64,000 nt of DNA from Vandiemenella viatica (Eukaryota > Arthropoda > Insecta > Orthoptera > Morabidae). The stretch spans positions 27,660 to 91,659 of the forward strand of contig JARYHS010006951.1 of the NCBI GenBank assembly GCA_031002005.1. The letters run 5' to 3'. The translations under genes were made by a program, and so were the position numbers. The notes below the pieces were generated by a model. That model worked only from the letters and a program-made list of their open reading frames with translations. It had not been told where the DNA came from and searched no databases. This document shows, piece by piece, positions 44,700 to 55,888 of the stretch; position 1 is the stretch's first letter, and every line of letters begins with the position of its first letter.

Positions 44700-45323
44700 A
44701 GTGTGAAGCCAAATGACTGGTTATGGAAGTGCCCCATTCCAACCCTGGCAATTTACCATAACATAAAAGATACTAAAGTTCACCTTAACTACCATATAAA
44801 CCCCCTACAACTCACTGCCATTGAAGTATGAAGAGGAGGACTTGTTTTCAGCTGCACTTCATTTAAAGCTGTAGTGATTAAAGTTATTGTATTGCTAAAT
44901 GTCAAGAAAGTGTTATTTTTGTTGTGTCCAGTTAAACATTTTGTACAATTGTGTATTATGGAAGTGCGTACTTTGGTCTTGTATGAAGGTATCTGATTTT
45001 ACTAATGGTTAAAAGCACAATGTGTCCATTTCATTTAAATGATTAATTGAATAGTTGTCATGTGATCTATGTTATTGTGAATTGTGTAGTAGAAGTATTT
45101 ATAGTGTTTAATTTCTCTTGTAGATCTTAGTGTTGTGGAATGGTAACATAGTTATTAGACGAGAAACCCTTTGTGGGGTTAAGTGTTTCCAAGATATCAT
45201 CTGAATCTTTATGAGAATCTTTTTACTTTCATATTCTTCAAATGATTGTGCAGTTTTAAAACTGGACAGTCTGCTTTGTTTTCAGTATGTTTTTGGAATA
45301 AAAGTATGTTTTATGGAAAAAAA
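44700..45323 (+). pseudogene. 3' UTR of the H3.3 retrocopy with poly(A) signal
   Basis: Sequence after the H3.3 stop continues without a recognised break to AATAAA at 45297-45302, followed 14 bases later by a run of seven A (45317-45323). This fits the 3' UTR and tail of a polyadenylated mRNA, as expected for H3.3 but not for replication-dependent histone mRNAs, which end in a stem-loop. Confidence 0.7.
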
Positions 45324-45741
45324 GCAATAGCAGAATATTACAGTGCTGATATATATTCTGATTATTATGTTTCACCTTTTGTGCTCCTGCATCTGGGAAT
45401 CTTATTTCACTTTACTTAATTGACATGTATTCATTATAGCTCAAGAGAACCAAAGTATTAAAAAGTTGAAATATTTTCCTTTTGTGGAGAAAAAGTCATT
45501 TCAGTAGGTACCAAAATAATGCGTCCACTATTTTAAAAAATAATGAAATACAAAGCTAAAACTTAATGTTTTAAAAGGCTGAGGGTATCATTTCTATTTT
45601 TATTTTGTGTTCATTGTTGTAAATGAACATGACTGTGACAAGATAATTGTTTGCCTCTAAAAATGGGTCCTGAAGTTTTAGAAATTCCAGAATGTTAAAG
45701 AAATGAAGCATTTTTGGCAAAATCGAATTTGGACCATCAGC
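45324..45741. other. AT-rich non-coding stretch
   Basis: Nothing recognised between the H3.3 retrocopy and the hAT-like MITE. Confidence 0.5.
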
Positions 45742-45749
45742 ATCATCAC

Positions 45750-46004
45750 CATGGCTGTCATCAAAGGGGGAGGGGTGTAAGCAGCACAAAAGTTCTCCAA
45801 GCCCAGGCCACTAAAGGGGGCCCACCAACCTTGGTGCATAACTAAACAGAAATCAAACACAATCTTCACTGATGATTTCGAACATTTTTACATAAAATTT
45901 TTTTGACTTTATTAAAAAAAATTGTTGGGGGAGGGGGAGGGTAGGGGAAGGAGAGGAGCCTAAGATTGCTTACCCAGGGCATGAGAATCCTAGTGCCAGC
46001 CCTG
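45750..46004. mobile_element. Degraded hAT-type MITE
   Basis: The left end CATGGCTGTCATC and the right end, reverse complement CAGGGCTGGCACTAGG, match at about 10 of 13 bases. They are flanked by ATCATCAC (45742-45749) and GCCATCAC (46005-46012), an 8-bp duplication with two differences, as for hAT elements. The interior has AGGCC/GGGGGCCC-type blocks and a G-rich tract, and no coding. Confidence 0.55.
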
Positions 46005-46012
46005 GCCATCAC

Positions 46013-46492
46013 AGATGCTAATTAAAAGAATCTGTTTTTAGTTTGAGGTTGATGGAATAGTGCAAGATCTAAGAGAAGAAAGAAAACATCAGTGAACCAT
46101 AATGTCCTTTTGCTGTTCTGTTGCATTGATACTACTGAAGATAATTTCATATATTCATAAATTTATAGTTGAATTAAAAGTTAGTGAGTTTATGCAATTT
46201 GTAACAGAATTTTCAGTATCAGGATTTTTATATTTTAACAAATAAACCGCACGTAAATGTAATTTTTATTAACCATAGCGTTATCATCATCAACAAAATC
46301 AAATAATGAATGTATTGTGACACTCTGCATATATTGATCAACTTGTAATACAATCAAAGAGTCCGAAGTATAACTGGCATTTTCCAAAGGTGAGAGAAAG
46401 AGAGCTGTGAAAGCAAATTATCACCACTGTATAATATTTTGTTTCATCCTAAAAATCTTTCAGTTTCCATAAGTTATGCATCTACAGTCCCT
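46013..46492. other. AT-rich non-coding stretch
   Basis: Nothing recognised. Confidence 0.5.
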
Positions 46493-46789
46493 GGCCAATT
46501 TATTAGACGCACTACAGTTTTTATGCAAATTTTGATTTGTGGTTAACTAAATAAGTTTTTTAATACATAAATTGCAATAAAATTATTATGTGTAGTCTGC
46601 TTCATGACACAGGTGATATAACAAATATAAAAAAACAGTATTTGTTGAAAATATTGGCTTGCCAGTATTACATTACTGTTTCCTGGGATGACATTGACGT
46701 CAGATTTTGCGAAATTAGAGTGATAGAATTTTTCAGCGGCGGCCAAATTTACTGTCAAAGTGTGTACATAGCATCTATCATAATAATTT

Positions 46790-47172
46790 TCAAGTTAAAT
46801 TACCGATCTCCAGAAGTCCACATCCTTATCACACCACAGTTTAGCCCACTTCGGACTTTTTCTTTCATTGCGGCTGTTAACTTGGGTTTTCTAGCAGGTT
46901 GACAAGCCTTGAAATCAATATCCTTCAACTTTCTGCAAACAGTGCATTCATTTGCATTCACATTAGCCTCTTCCAGTTGAGATTTTATCTGTTTCGTTGT
47001 TGCTAATCTGTTTTTAGAAGAAAAAAAATATTGAGAAATCGTTCTGACGTTGGGATGTCGGATAATTTCAACCTTCGTGAAATTTCCCGATTGGAATACA
47101 TTTTTGTATTAACGAGGGCTTTGATGTCTGGTTTTTTACGTGGTGTAATATCTCCTCTTTTACCCATTTTTA
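46790..47172 (-). pseudogene. Tc1-like transposase N-terminal remnant
   Basis: The minus-strand frame beginning at 47169 reads MGKRGDITPRKKPDIKALVN then YSNREISRRLKLSD, a helix-turn-helix start typical of Tc1-like transposases. A broken piece near 46830-46860 (KSPKWAKLW, DVDFWRSVI) matches the stretch just before the first catalytic Asp. The DDE core is gone. The mariner inserted just upstream of its ATG. Confidence 0.75.
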
Positions 47173-47191
47173 AAGGTCACAATCGGTAATA

Positions 47192-48531
47192 CAGGGTGTC
47201 CACAAATGAATATCGGGGTTTTAATGCTTTATAAGATTTATTACATTATCCTTACAGTTATAAATGATATGTCAAATGAAAGAGCAACTCAAACAGTTTT
47301 ATATACAACCTTACAAGTGTTCTATGTGGGCACCATTTGTCACACGGCACACATCAAGTCTGTAGCCGAGTTCTTCCCAAACGTTGAGCAGTGTGTCTTT
47401 AGTAACTGTTGCAACAGCTGCTTCAATCCTCTGTCATAATTCAAGGAGGTCGGCTGGTAACGGAGGCACATACACACGATCCTTGATGAAACCCCAAAGG
47501 TAGAAATCGCATGGCGTTAGGTCAGGTGAACGTGGAGGCCACGCATAGCAAGCTCTGTCATTGGGCCCCTTGCGGCCAATCCAGCGGTCGGGTACAGTTA
47601 CGTTCAACCAACCGCGTACTTCGTTATGCCAGTGAGGTGGCGTACCATCTTGCTGGAAAATGAAGTTCTCTGGTTCATATTGTTCCAACTGAGGGAAGAG
47701 CCATTGCTCTAGTGTATCAAGGTAAGAAGTACCAGTTACAGTCGGTTCATCAAAAAAGAAAGGTCCGTAAACTTTCCGCCGGGATACGGCACAAAAAACA
47801 TTGATTTTAGGAAGTCTCGTTGCACTTGTACGATCTCTTGAGGATTTTCTGAGCCCCAGATCCGCACATTATGAGTGTTAACATGTCCACTGAGGTGAAA
47901 GGTCAATTCATCACTGAAGACAACATGATGTAGAAAATCTTCATCGTCATGTAACAACATTTCGTTAGCGAATTTGGCACGTAAACCATGGTCTGCAGGC
48001 TGTAGAGCCTGTAACAACTGTAAACGGTAAGGACGTAGTTACAAGCGTTTCCTTAAAACTTTCCAAACAGTTGACTTAGAAATTTCTAATTCGCGACTAG
48101 CCTTCCGAACAGATTTCTTTGGGCTACGAGTGAACGACTCTCTCACTCGCTCAACAGTCTCTTCGCTAACTCTTGGTCGTCCCGCGCTCTTCCCTTTACA
48201 AAGGCAGCCTGTATCTTCAAACTGATAATACCATCTACGGATGTTATTGTCACTCCCGAACTTAATGCGGAATGCACGCTGCATAGTAACTACAGATTCA
48301 GTCTTTGCAAACTGTAAAACACAAAACGCTTTCTCTTCACTAGTCGCCATCTTTGCTACTACCGCATTCTAGCGGATCGCAGCGGAAACATTTCACGCAC
48401 ATGCGCACTAGTGCCAACGAACAAAACTGTTTGAGTTGCTCTTTCATTTGTCATATCATTTATAACTGTAAGGATAATGTAATAAATCTTATAAAGCATT
48501 AAAACCCCGATATTCATTTGTGGACATCCTG
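47192..48531 (-). mobile_element. Mariner-type transposon, DD41D family, nested
   Basis: Long terminal inverted repeats of about 110 bp: CAGGGTGTCCACAAATGAAT at 47192, and its mirror with A for the sixth base ending at 48531. They extend to a shared CAACTCAAACAGTTTT. TA is duplicated at 47190-47191 and 48532-48533. The 1340-bp length is that of a complete element. The transposase is on the minus strand. It lies within the Tc1-like element, so it inserted later. Confidence 0.93.
47311..48350 (-). pseudogene. DD41D mariner transposase, nearly complete
   Basis: The start is at 48350. Residues 1-103 form the two helix-turn-helix DNA-binding domains, joined by the linker GRPRVSEETVERV. An in-frame TAA follows KVLRKRL, then the catalytic half begins: VVFSDELTFHLSGHVNTHNV has the first Asp. 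After a one-base deletion near 47810 comes FIFQQDGTPPHWHNEVRGW with the second Asp, and PPRSPDLTPCDFYLWG with the third. There are 41 residues between the last two, hence DD41D, the spacing of the rosa-like group. A TGA after PADLLEL is a CGA-type loss, and the frame then runs on to TAA at 47311. Two stops and one frameshift inactivate it. Confidence 0.93.
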
Positions 48532-48857
48532 TATTTGGTTATTAAACAATCACTTGTGATGTGGATATTACACAAATGATAATAATAGTGAACAAAGAAA
48601 CAGAGCAGTTACACGCGAGAACGCCACTGAACAGGTCCGTACCTGTACGCTGTACTATGAACACTGATAGCTACCATAAGTCAACAATTCAACGTCAAAT
48701 GGAAACAATAGACATAAAATTCAACAATGAACTAAGTGCCCTAAATAACTGTTATAACTTTTATGATTAATTGCATGAGAAATAGTATTCAACACACAAT
48801 TATTACAAATAATACTAAAGATTTGCAGTGCGTCTAATAATATGGCCAGGGACTGTA

Positions 48858-50330
48858 CATACTTGATACATATTGAAAATTATACCCCCCAAAATATCCT
48901 GTTGCATTAATTTTGTTTAGCAATCATTCTGATTATATAGATGATGAGTAATAATTACAGAGAATTTTGAATGATTTTAGATACCTAGGGACAGCACAAC
49001 CTCTTACTGTTTAACCCTCTTAACTTACATGGACAGATTCACTGGGTAAAGGGAAGCTGTAATTTAATGTATAATTCAGACCATAGAAGTATTCTAAAAC
49101 ACTGCACACACAAATCCAGTTTCATCAAAAAGTGAAGAATGGGCTAAATACCTTCCAAAACTCCAACTAAGACAGGAATTTAAACCATGGAGCCACAATA
49201 CTTGTTTAGTAAATTGGTAAATCATCTTCTTTCCCATGTTTAGACTGAAGTAAACTATTCCAGTTTCAATTACTTTGTCTTCACTCTTCATTTTCCTGAA
49301 GTTGTCTTATTTTATTATGTTTATTGTCATATTTTAATCTGTTAACGTCGTGTTGCTATTTTAATAAATATTCTTCCAAAGTCTTGGGTCGAAACTTCAA
49401 AACAACCTTTCATTTAATTCATCGATCTTTATTTCCTTTATACTGTACTAATTCGTATCCGAAGATTACGAAGGTCCTCTATAAGCAGCAACTAAATATC
49501 TTCAACACCAAATGTTCACACTAAACCTAATTGCTCGCCCACTGGTTCTTGATTCGCTGCCGTTTCCCTAGCATCCAACTCCTTTATATATATATATATA
49601 TAACTGCTCCATGTTATGCCACAAAGTGCAATAGCAGTGGAATTGCACTGGATTTTTTTCATCTTATTTTCAACCTTCTTGTGTTCTGTGTGGTTATCTC
49701 TGTTATGGATTACACCACTAGTTCTGCCCTGATATAATAATTCTATCAATTCTATTAAAACTTGAAAAAAATATCCCGTTCACTTGCCAGAGTTGAAGGG
49801 AGAAGAGCCGCAACAGCAAAAAATATGAAAAACCCTCAGAAAACAAAATATTTTGGGGATATACCATCCCTTATGGAAATAGAAATGTATGTACTCACAC
49901 AAGAACTTACGGTCTACCTACTTGCATGAATTGTAGTTTTGACCATTACAACCATAATCAACGTGGTTGGGGTTGACAAAAACAGTTTCAGTGGAAATGT
50001 TACTCATGTGAAAAAATTAATAAAAATAATATGAAAAAGAGACATGAATACTATTATTATGGTGGCAAGTGATTGTGTTATGGAAGGTCCGTGGTTCATA
50101 TCTTGGTCTTGGCTGGAATTTTTATGCACTTTCACCTCTAGCAAAGGTTTGCTATTAATCTTTTAATGTCAATATACAAGGATACTTTTTTGGTTCAGAT
50201 TTTCTTTACCTGTTAGTAGTAGCAGGTAAGGTTAGTCAACTACCATAGGGATACATTGTGCAGGCAGTAAGAAACTCTATTTTTGAGACCACATGGAATT
50301 ATTACTATTATTAAAAAATGAAAAATAATT
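48858..50330. other. Non-coding stretch with (TA)n
   Basis: AT-rich. A TA tract lies at 49585-49602. No gene or element recognised. Confidence 0.5.
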
Positions 50331-50334
50331 TATA

Positions 50335-50705
50335 TATATACAGTAACAATGAAATAAAGACGCTAAGTAGTGGAAAGGAATCAAATTAGGATAGGGAAAT
50401 GAGCCACCACTTACCTTCAGATGATGGATGTGGGACGCAAACACACAGAAAAAACACAAACACAAATAATAAAGAAATTTTCAGGATAAATCCTTCGTCA
50501 GTGGGAGAACATTATGAGAGGTGGGTGCAGCTGAAGACTGCCTCACAGTGTAGTCTCCAGCTGCAGCCACCTCTCATAATGTTCTCCCATTGACGAAGGG
50601 TTTATCCCGAAAATTTCTTTATTATTTGTGTTTGTGTTTTTTCTATGTGTTTGCGCCCCACATCCATCATCTAAAGGTAAGTGGTGACTCATTTACCTAT
50701 ATTAA
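50335..50705. repeat. Family H repeat, copy B, as a long palindrome
   Basis: Left arm about 50387-50539 and right arm about 50552-50702 are near-complementary (GAGCCACCACTTACCTTCAG... against ...CTAAAGGTAAGTGGTGACTC) with a 12-bp centre. Each arm is a full family-H unit. The right arm on the plus strand reads CATTGACGAAGGG, TTTAT, CCCGAAAATTTC, and 75 bases later CTAAAGGTAAGTGG. The arms differ at a few sites, so the duplication is not brand new or came from two templates. Confidence 0.85.
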
Positions 50706-51250
50706 TTTGATTCATATGCGTATCATAATTGCAAGTGATGGTTCTTATGAAGGTCAAGAAGGTGACTATTATCTCAGAATGAGGTCCAGAGGTGTCCGAT
50801 ATCCAAAACATGTTGTTAAGCCAATTCCTCCTACAAAGTTGGGATGGGTACATAGCTTCGGGGAGTACTCTGTTGACTCTGACTGTGAAACATTTGAAAG
50901 ATGACAAGAACTGCAGAAGTTGGCATTGGCTTCAACATGATGGTCTAGATTTTGGGAGTTATTGTGTGGAGCATGGTGAGGCCAATGTATTAACACAACA
51001 TAGGCTAGGTATGTCTTTATACAGGTGGCATGGCCTAGAGGGAGTATGTTTCACCAGTTATAGGGATATGATAGGTTGTTGTAGGAGATGCATATTGCAT
51101 GTTTTGCTGTGTGGCCTATTATAAGGGAAGTAGTTGTAGGGTGGTTTATGAACATTAAAGAATTGGTATTTATGCACAAATATAGTTTTTAAGTTAGATG
51201 GCCTGCTGATGGTCTTGCAAGATGTTGTTGGAAGTATAGTGAAAATAATG
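50706..51250 (+). other. Unassigned sequence with an open frame running from the repeat
   Basis: The frame 50590-50904 begins inside family H and continues outside it with MRIIIASDGSYEGQEGDYYL and PKHVVKPIPPTKLGWVHSFG. An overlapping frame 50792-51124 ends with MIGCCRRCILHV. Neither resembles a family I know. The stretch could be an old LINE ORF1 or host-derived. Both frames are short enough to be chance. Confidence 0.25.
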
Positions 51251-52930
51251 CAACACATTTTCGGAAAATTAGTGTATGATGGTTTTTTATCTTTTCTTTA
51301 CAAATTTATATAATCTCATGGCATTTATTATTACTCCTATATTTTCAAATTATGTGTGGATTTTAGCCAATAAAGCTTAAACACAGCCTTCTCTAGTTTG
51401 ATCATACTCTACTGCATAATTATCAGGTTACCACAAAAAAATAATGTACTCACACATCTGTATCTTAAAATTTCTATATTTGTTGGAGTATCAGCCTCTT
51501 TCCACTTATTAGGTCATCTATATAGGCATTAAATAGTGACAGTCTTGCCTGATTCCTAGTTTTATATGAATCTTTGCTCCCAATTTCTTCCCAGAAAATT
51601 CAGCATTTTTAGATAAGATTTGGATTTGTTAAATTAAATATATATGACACTGTCTTTTCCTTATGACATTCCACAACTAATTCCTCTCTGGATAGTTAAA
51701 TTCTTTTTATAAGTCTATGTATTCTGACACAGTAAGTTAGCCTTTTTTTTGTATTATCAGCTTTGCAGTAAAAATATTGAAACATCAGGGCTATCCTCCA
51801 GTTAGAGTTGCATCCGAGATATTTTGAAGATCTTAATCATTATTGTGCTATAAAATTTGTTATCAAATTTTAGCAGACTGATACCTAGTGATTTCCTAGT
51901 TTGCTTCAGTTTCCTTTGTATCAGAGAGAGAGAAACCACTTTCACTGTAGGTTTAAATTAGCTATTTTATGCATTTTCCAGTATGAATTGAAAGTTTAAA
52001 GCCTAGTATCATGCAAACAAACCTAACCAGTACTAATCTTATTCCTGGGATCTGTCTTCTTCAGGTTCTGTTACTCCTACATTTCCTAGTTCTGATATTC
52101 CTTGAATTTTTAGATTATTTAGTTTATTTATATTTGATATATTCTTGAAATATAAATATTAACTTTTTTATCCTCTACTGTTAAAGTGATTCATTTGATT
52201 CTATTCAACATCTAGTATCCAATATGTATAATTTTCTGGTCTACTTATGAAATAATTCAATCATGTACCATGTGCTAGTCTCACAATGATTTTACAATTT
52301 TCCTTGCCCCTTATAGTACTTGTGGAATTACACATAATCCTTCCAGTAGTAGAAGGCATTCCAGGAAGGAATCTATGATGGATTTTCCATCCCACTATGA
52401 TTCTACTGAGCTAAATTTTGCACCCTTTTCAGATTGAGGTACATCAAAAAATCACAATATTAAGTTCAGATGACAGATTTGAATTAGAATAATATTATTT
52501 TTGAACAATGAAGTCTCAATGTATAATACATGACATGAACTGTTGAAAATTAAAACTGTACTACTATCTTCCACTTGCAGTCTGACTGATTGTGTGGGTA
52601 TGAATTCATCAGATAATGTTCATTGTTATAGTGGGGGTATTTTCACCCATAGCTGTTGGATAGTAAGACCAAGGAAGATTAACCCTGGAAAGAAATAATA
52701 TTAATACAAGACTAATAGTATAAAGAGATAGCACAAAACAATAAATAAAAATCTGCAATTTATTATAGGCTATATAATACAAAAACAGAACTCACAGTTA
52801 ACAACATGAGATGTGAGTTTATATAGACAAGTGGAATGTGGTTCAAACCAGTTCATAGTTCAAGCGAGAATTCTTGTTATGTATAAAGCAGACAATAGGT
52901 CAAATCTAAAACAAAATATTTAAGAAGACA
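51251..52930. other. AT-rich non-coding stretch
   Basis: No gene or element recognised across this 1.7 kb. Confidence 0.5.
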
Positions 52931-54410
52931 AAGCAAATATAGTGGAAACAAGGAAATACAATTTGGAGAGCTTGAGAGATGAATCAACAAAATTCCTATA
53001 CAAAATAAGGTTAGCAATCAAACTGAAGTATACCCAAGTGGATGAGGTTCAGATAGTGTATGGAGGAATCGGAGAATGTATATACAATGAAGCAGCAGAA
53101 GGTTTAGGATTATTCGAATGGGTTCATAAAATATACCACAGTGGTGGACCTAGAAATAGAGCAGAAAGTTAAATAAACAATACAATTCTTCCAGAAATTG
53201 TTTTCATCTCAAGATCCAGAAGACAGGAAAATTTAATTTAATTTAATTGCAATGGAATTCATGATCCAATGGTAATTTCCATACACACCCATTTTTCCCC
53301 TTTCTTGCACCCACAAACATTTGCCCTCTACAATTTTCAACTTTAAATTCTTTCAATGTTTTTGGTAAATTATTCACCATTTCTCTTGGTAACTTATTCC
53401 AATCCCTATATAAGAAAGAATAGGAAAATAAAAAGAGAAGGTTAAAAGGCAAAACAAGCAATGTAGGACAAAACACATGAGAAATTTAACAGATATATGG
53501 AAGTACAAAAGTTGCTGAAGCTCTTCGAAGAAGGTTAAAAAAGGTGTAAAGGCAAAGGCCAAAATTCCACTAATTAATGCAGAAACATTGATTGACCATT
53601 TTAAGAAAAGTTAAAACAGAAATTAATATAAATGAACATTGGATTAATTAAGTGTCCTAAAAAATAGAGATATAGAACCAATTTCTCACAAGGAGATGAA
53701 AGGAAGAATGAAAAATCCGCAGGATCTGGATATGTCGGAGATTTAGCCAATGAGCAATATGGACCGAGTATCCTTTGGGAGTTATTGACAAAGATGTTTA
53801 ATAAGTTTTTATTGGAAGGAGAGAATTCTCCCCGAAATTTTAATGTTTCAATGAGTTGCATTTACAAAAACAGGAGGATTACAATAATGTAACAATTACC
53901 GGGTGATTAGTGTGACTAGCCCTCTGGAAAGGCTGTAGGGTCAAATATTGAAAAACAAGATGAAGAAGAAAATAGTTATCACTGGAGAACCAAGATGATA
54001 ATGAGCAGTAATATCCTGCATTGATAACATTTCTCTCTTGAAAAAGGTAGTAGAGAATAGGAGGCAAGAAAGACAAATATTTATCTTTTATCGAATTGGG
54101 GAAAGCATACAATAACGAGCAACCAGGTTAAACTTTTTGTAATTCTGGAAAATAGTGGTATCCATAGGGTTTATGTAAGAACCATTAAGATATAATAATG
54201 TGAAAGTAGTTGTAAGGCTTGGAAAAAAAGTCTCCTACCTTTTATAGTTAACAAGAATATAAAGCAAGGTTTTTGCATTTCTCCAACTTTGTTCGGTATA
54301 TACGTCCAAAGTACTTTAAAAAATCTGAGAATAAAGTTCTTAAGAATGGGGATAGAAATGGTTGGAACTTTATATAGTCTGTTATTGTTGCCTAGATTTT
54401 CATAGCATGG
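52931..54410 (+). pseudogene. LINE reverse-transcriptase fragment (RTE/CR1-like)
   Basis: Plus-strand pieces in shifting frames: YNLESLRDESTKFLYKIRLA (52950-53010), DPEDRKI-like linker, MSNMDRVSFGSY region, LLEGENSPRNFNVSMSCIYK (53805-53870), NYRVISVTSPLERL (RT motif with N-Y-R) near 53890-53930, and RLGKKVSYLL then FAFLQLCSVYTSKVL, matching the Q-G-x-x-x-S-P-T-L-F motif region. Many stops. Orientation is the same as the fragment that follows, but the two do not align as one protein. Confidence 0.65.
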
Positions 54411-54439
54411 TATGAAGGGGACTTAATTTACATGCTAAG

Positions 54440-54995
54440 GAAGTAACAAGTCCCGTATGTTGATGAACTGGCAGTCGCTGTACAGGGTCCAATGTTACAA
54501 CAGGTTGAAAAAGTGGTTAGAACAATACCTGCCATCCATGTCTACTTACTACAAAAGCGTCTCTTTGAAACCTAACTCATCCAAAACCCAAATCTGTGCA
54601 TTCCACTTGCATTATAGAGTGACAAAACAAAAACTAAATGTTACATGGGAAGCCAAAGTATTTAGGAGTCACTATAGATAGAAGTCTTACTTATAATAAT
54701 CACTGCCATATAACTACAGCTAAAGTATACATGAGAAACAATATCCTAAAAAAGTTATGTTGCTGTAAATGGGGAGTGAATCCGTTGGTTTTGCGCACAT
54801 CTTTTGAAGCACTCTGCTTTTCCACTGAATAGTATCCAAGCCTAGTTTAGAACCAGTTTGCACCCTTTAAGAAAGTAGATACAGCCTTGGATGAGACTTG
54901 TTGGACAGTGACTGGCTACATGAAACCAACCCCCATACACCTTCTGTACAAAGCAGCTGGATTTGCTGAACCAAAAATATACCATAACTCACATG
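54440..54995 (+). pseudogene. LINE RT C-terminal fragment (Jockey/CR1-like)
   Basis: YVDELAVAVQGPMLQQVEK (in place of the Y/FADDLA catalytic box), then MSTYYKSVSLKPNSSKTQIC, CAFHLHYR, KLNVTW, YLGVTIDRSLTYNNHC and WGVNPLVLRTSFEALCFST. These are the thumb and connection regions of a LINE RT common in arthropods. The catalytic ADD appears as VDE, and frames shift twice. Confidence 0.72.
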
Positions 54996-55560
54996 AGTTC
55001 ATACAAACATAACTTAATGTTTTATTTATTTATCTGTACATTCATATGGTTTGTTCTCTAGGATCTACAACAAACCGTTATTCCTTAATACTGTAATAAA
55101 ATTTATTCTAAACATAATTTTTTAAAATAAACACTAATCTTATATACTACGAAAATTTGACAAATAATTAACTATGATTACTACACACTGTAAATTATCA
55201 ACCTGTTAGTAAAAACTGTTACCCACTAATACTAAATAACTAAAAACATCTTGAGTTTTCAAAAGTTCGTGTTAATTTTTTTTTTTTTTCAAATTTATTC
55301 CTGATATTACATAGCCTACTACCTTGTTACCTAAAGTAGGTCCTTAGTTTCTACAGATTTTATTCTTAACATAATTTACTTTTGTAAAATAGATATGGAT
55401 ATTTATTCTTAAGAATTTAAGGTATTCTAACTATTAATCTACTAATTATTCTAATAATTAATATTCCAATTAATCTACCAACTAATTATCTACCATCACA
55501 CTAATTCACAAAAAAAAACAGCAATTGTCAAGGTATTTCCATAGTTCTGATCAATGAACC
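54996..55560. other. AT-rich stretch
   Basis: Very AT-rich, with ACTAATTATT-type repetition at 55420-55500. It may be the 3' end region of the R1-type LINE on the minus strand. No motif is visible. Confidence 0.4.
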
Positions 55561-55888
55561 TTATATTTGTAAATGTTCTTGCTGCACCACTGCTGGCCTG
55601 TGTCGACGTCCAGGCCCCCATCTGTCTCTGCTGATGCAGCGGGGTAACTGCTGACATGCTGACCACCAAGTGCCATCAGCCAGCTTCACATTCCAAATAG
55701 TGGTCTTGTTCTTCTCCGGTTTGTCCCCGGAGCACCTACTCCCACATCAGGAGTTCCTCCTGGAATCAGAGCAGACCACCCCCTGAGCCCTGGAGAAGGT
55801 GCCTCTGGCTTCCAGAGGCACTGCGATGAATTGGTATATGTCGTCTTCCTGGTGTAGGCACTGCCTTAGTCATGGGCAGTGCTTGTGT

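Larger units (their letters stand above)
46495..48855 (-). mobile_element. Tc1-like transposon containing a nested mariner
   Basis: Terminal inverted repeats of ~29 bp, CAGTCCCTGGCCA...ATTAGACGCACT, lie at 46495-46523 and 48827-48855 with two mismatches. TA is duplicated at 46493-46494 and 48856-48857. Taking out the nested mariner (47192-48531 plus one TA) leaves ~1.0 kb, so the element was already shorter than a typical 1.6-kb Tc1. The minus strand near 46800-47170 has a transposase remnant. Confidence 0.9.

Noticed and set aside
49585..49602. TA tract as a regulatory or origin feature
   Set aside because: Ordinary dinucleotide repeat; similar tracts at 40201, 40469 and 62355 accompany repeats.
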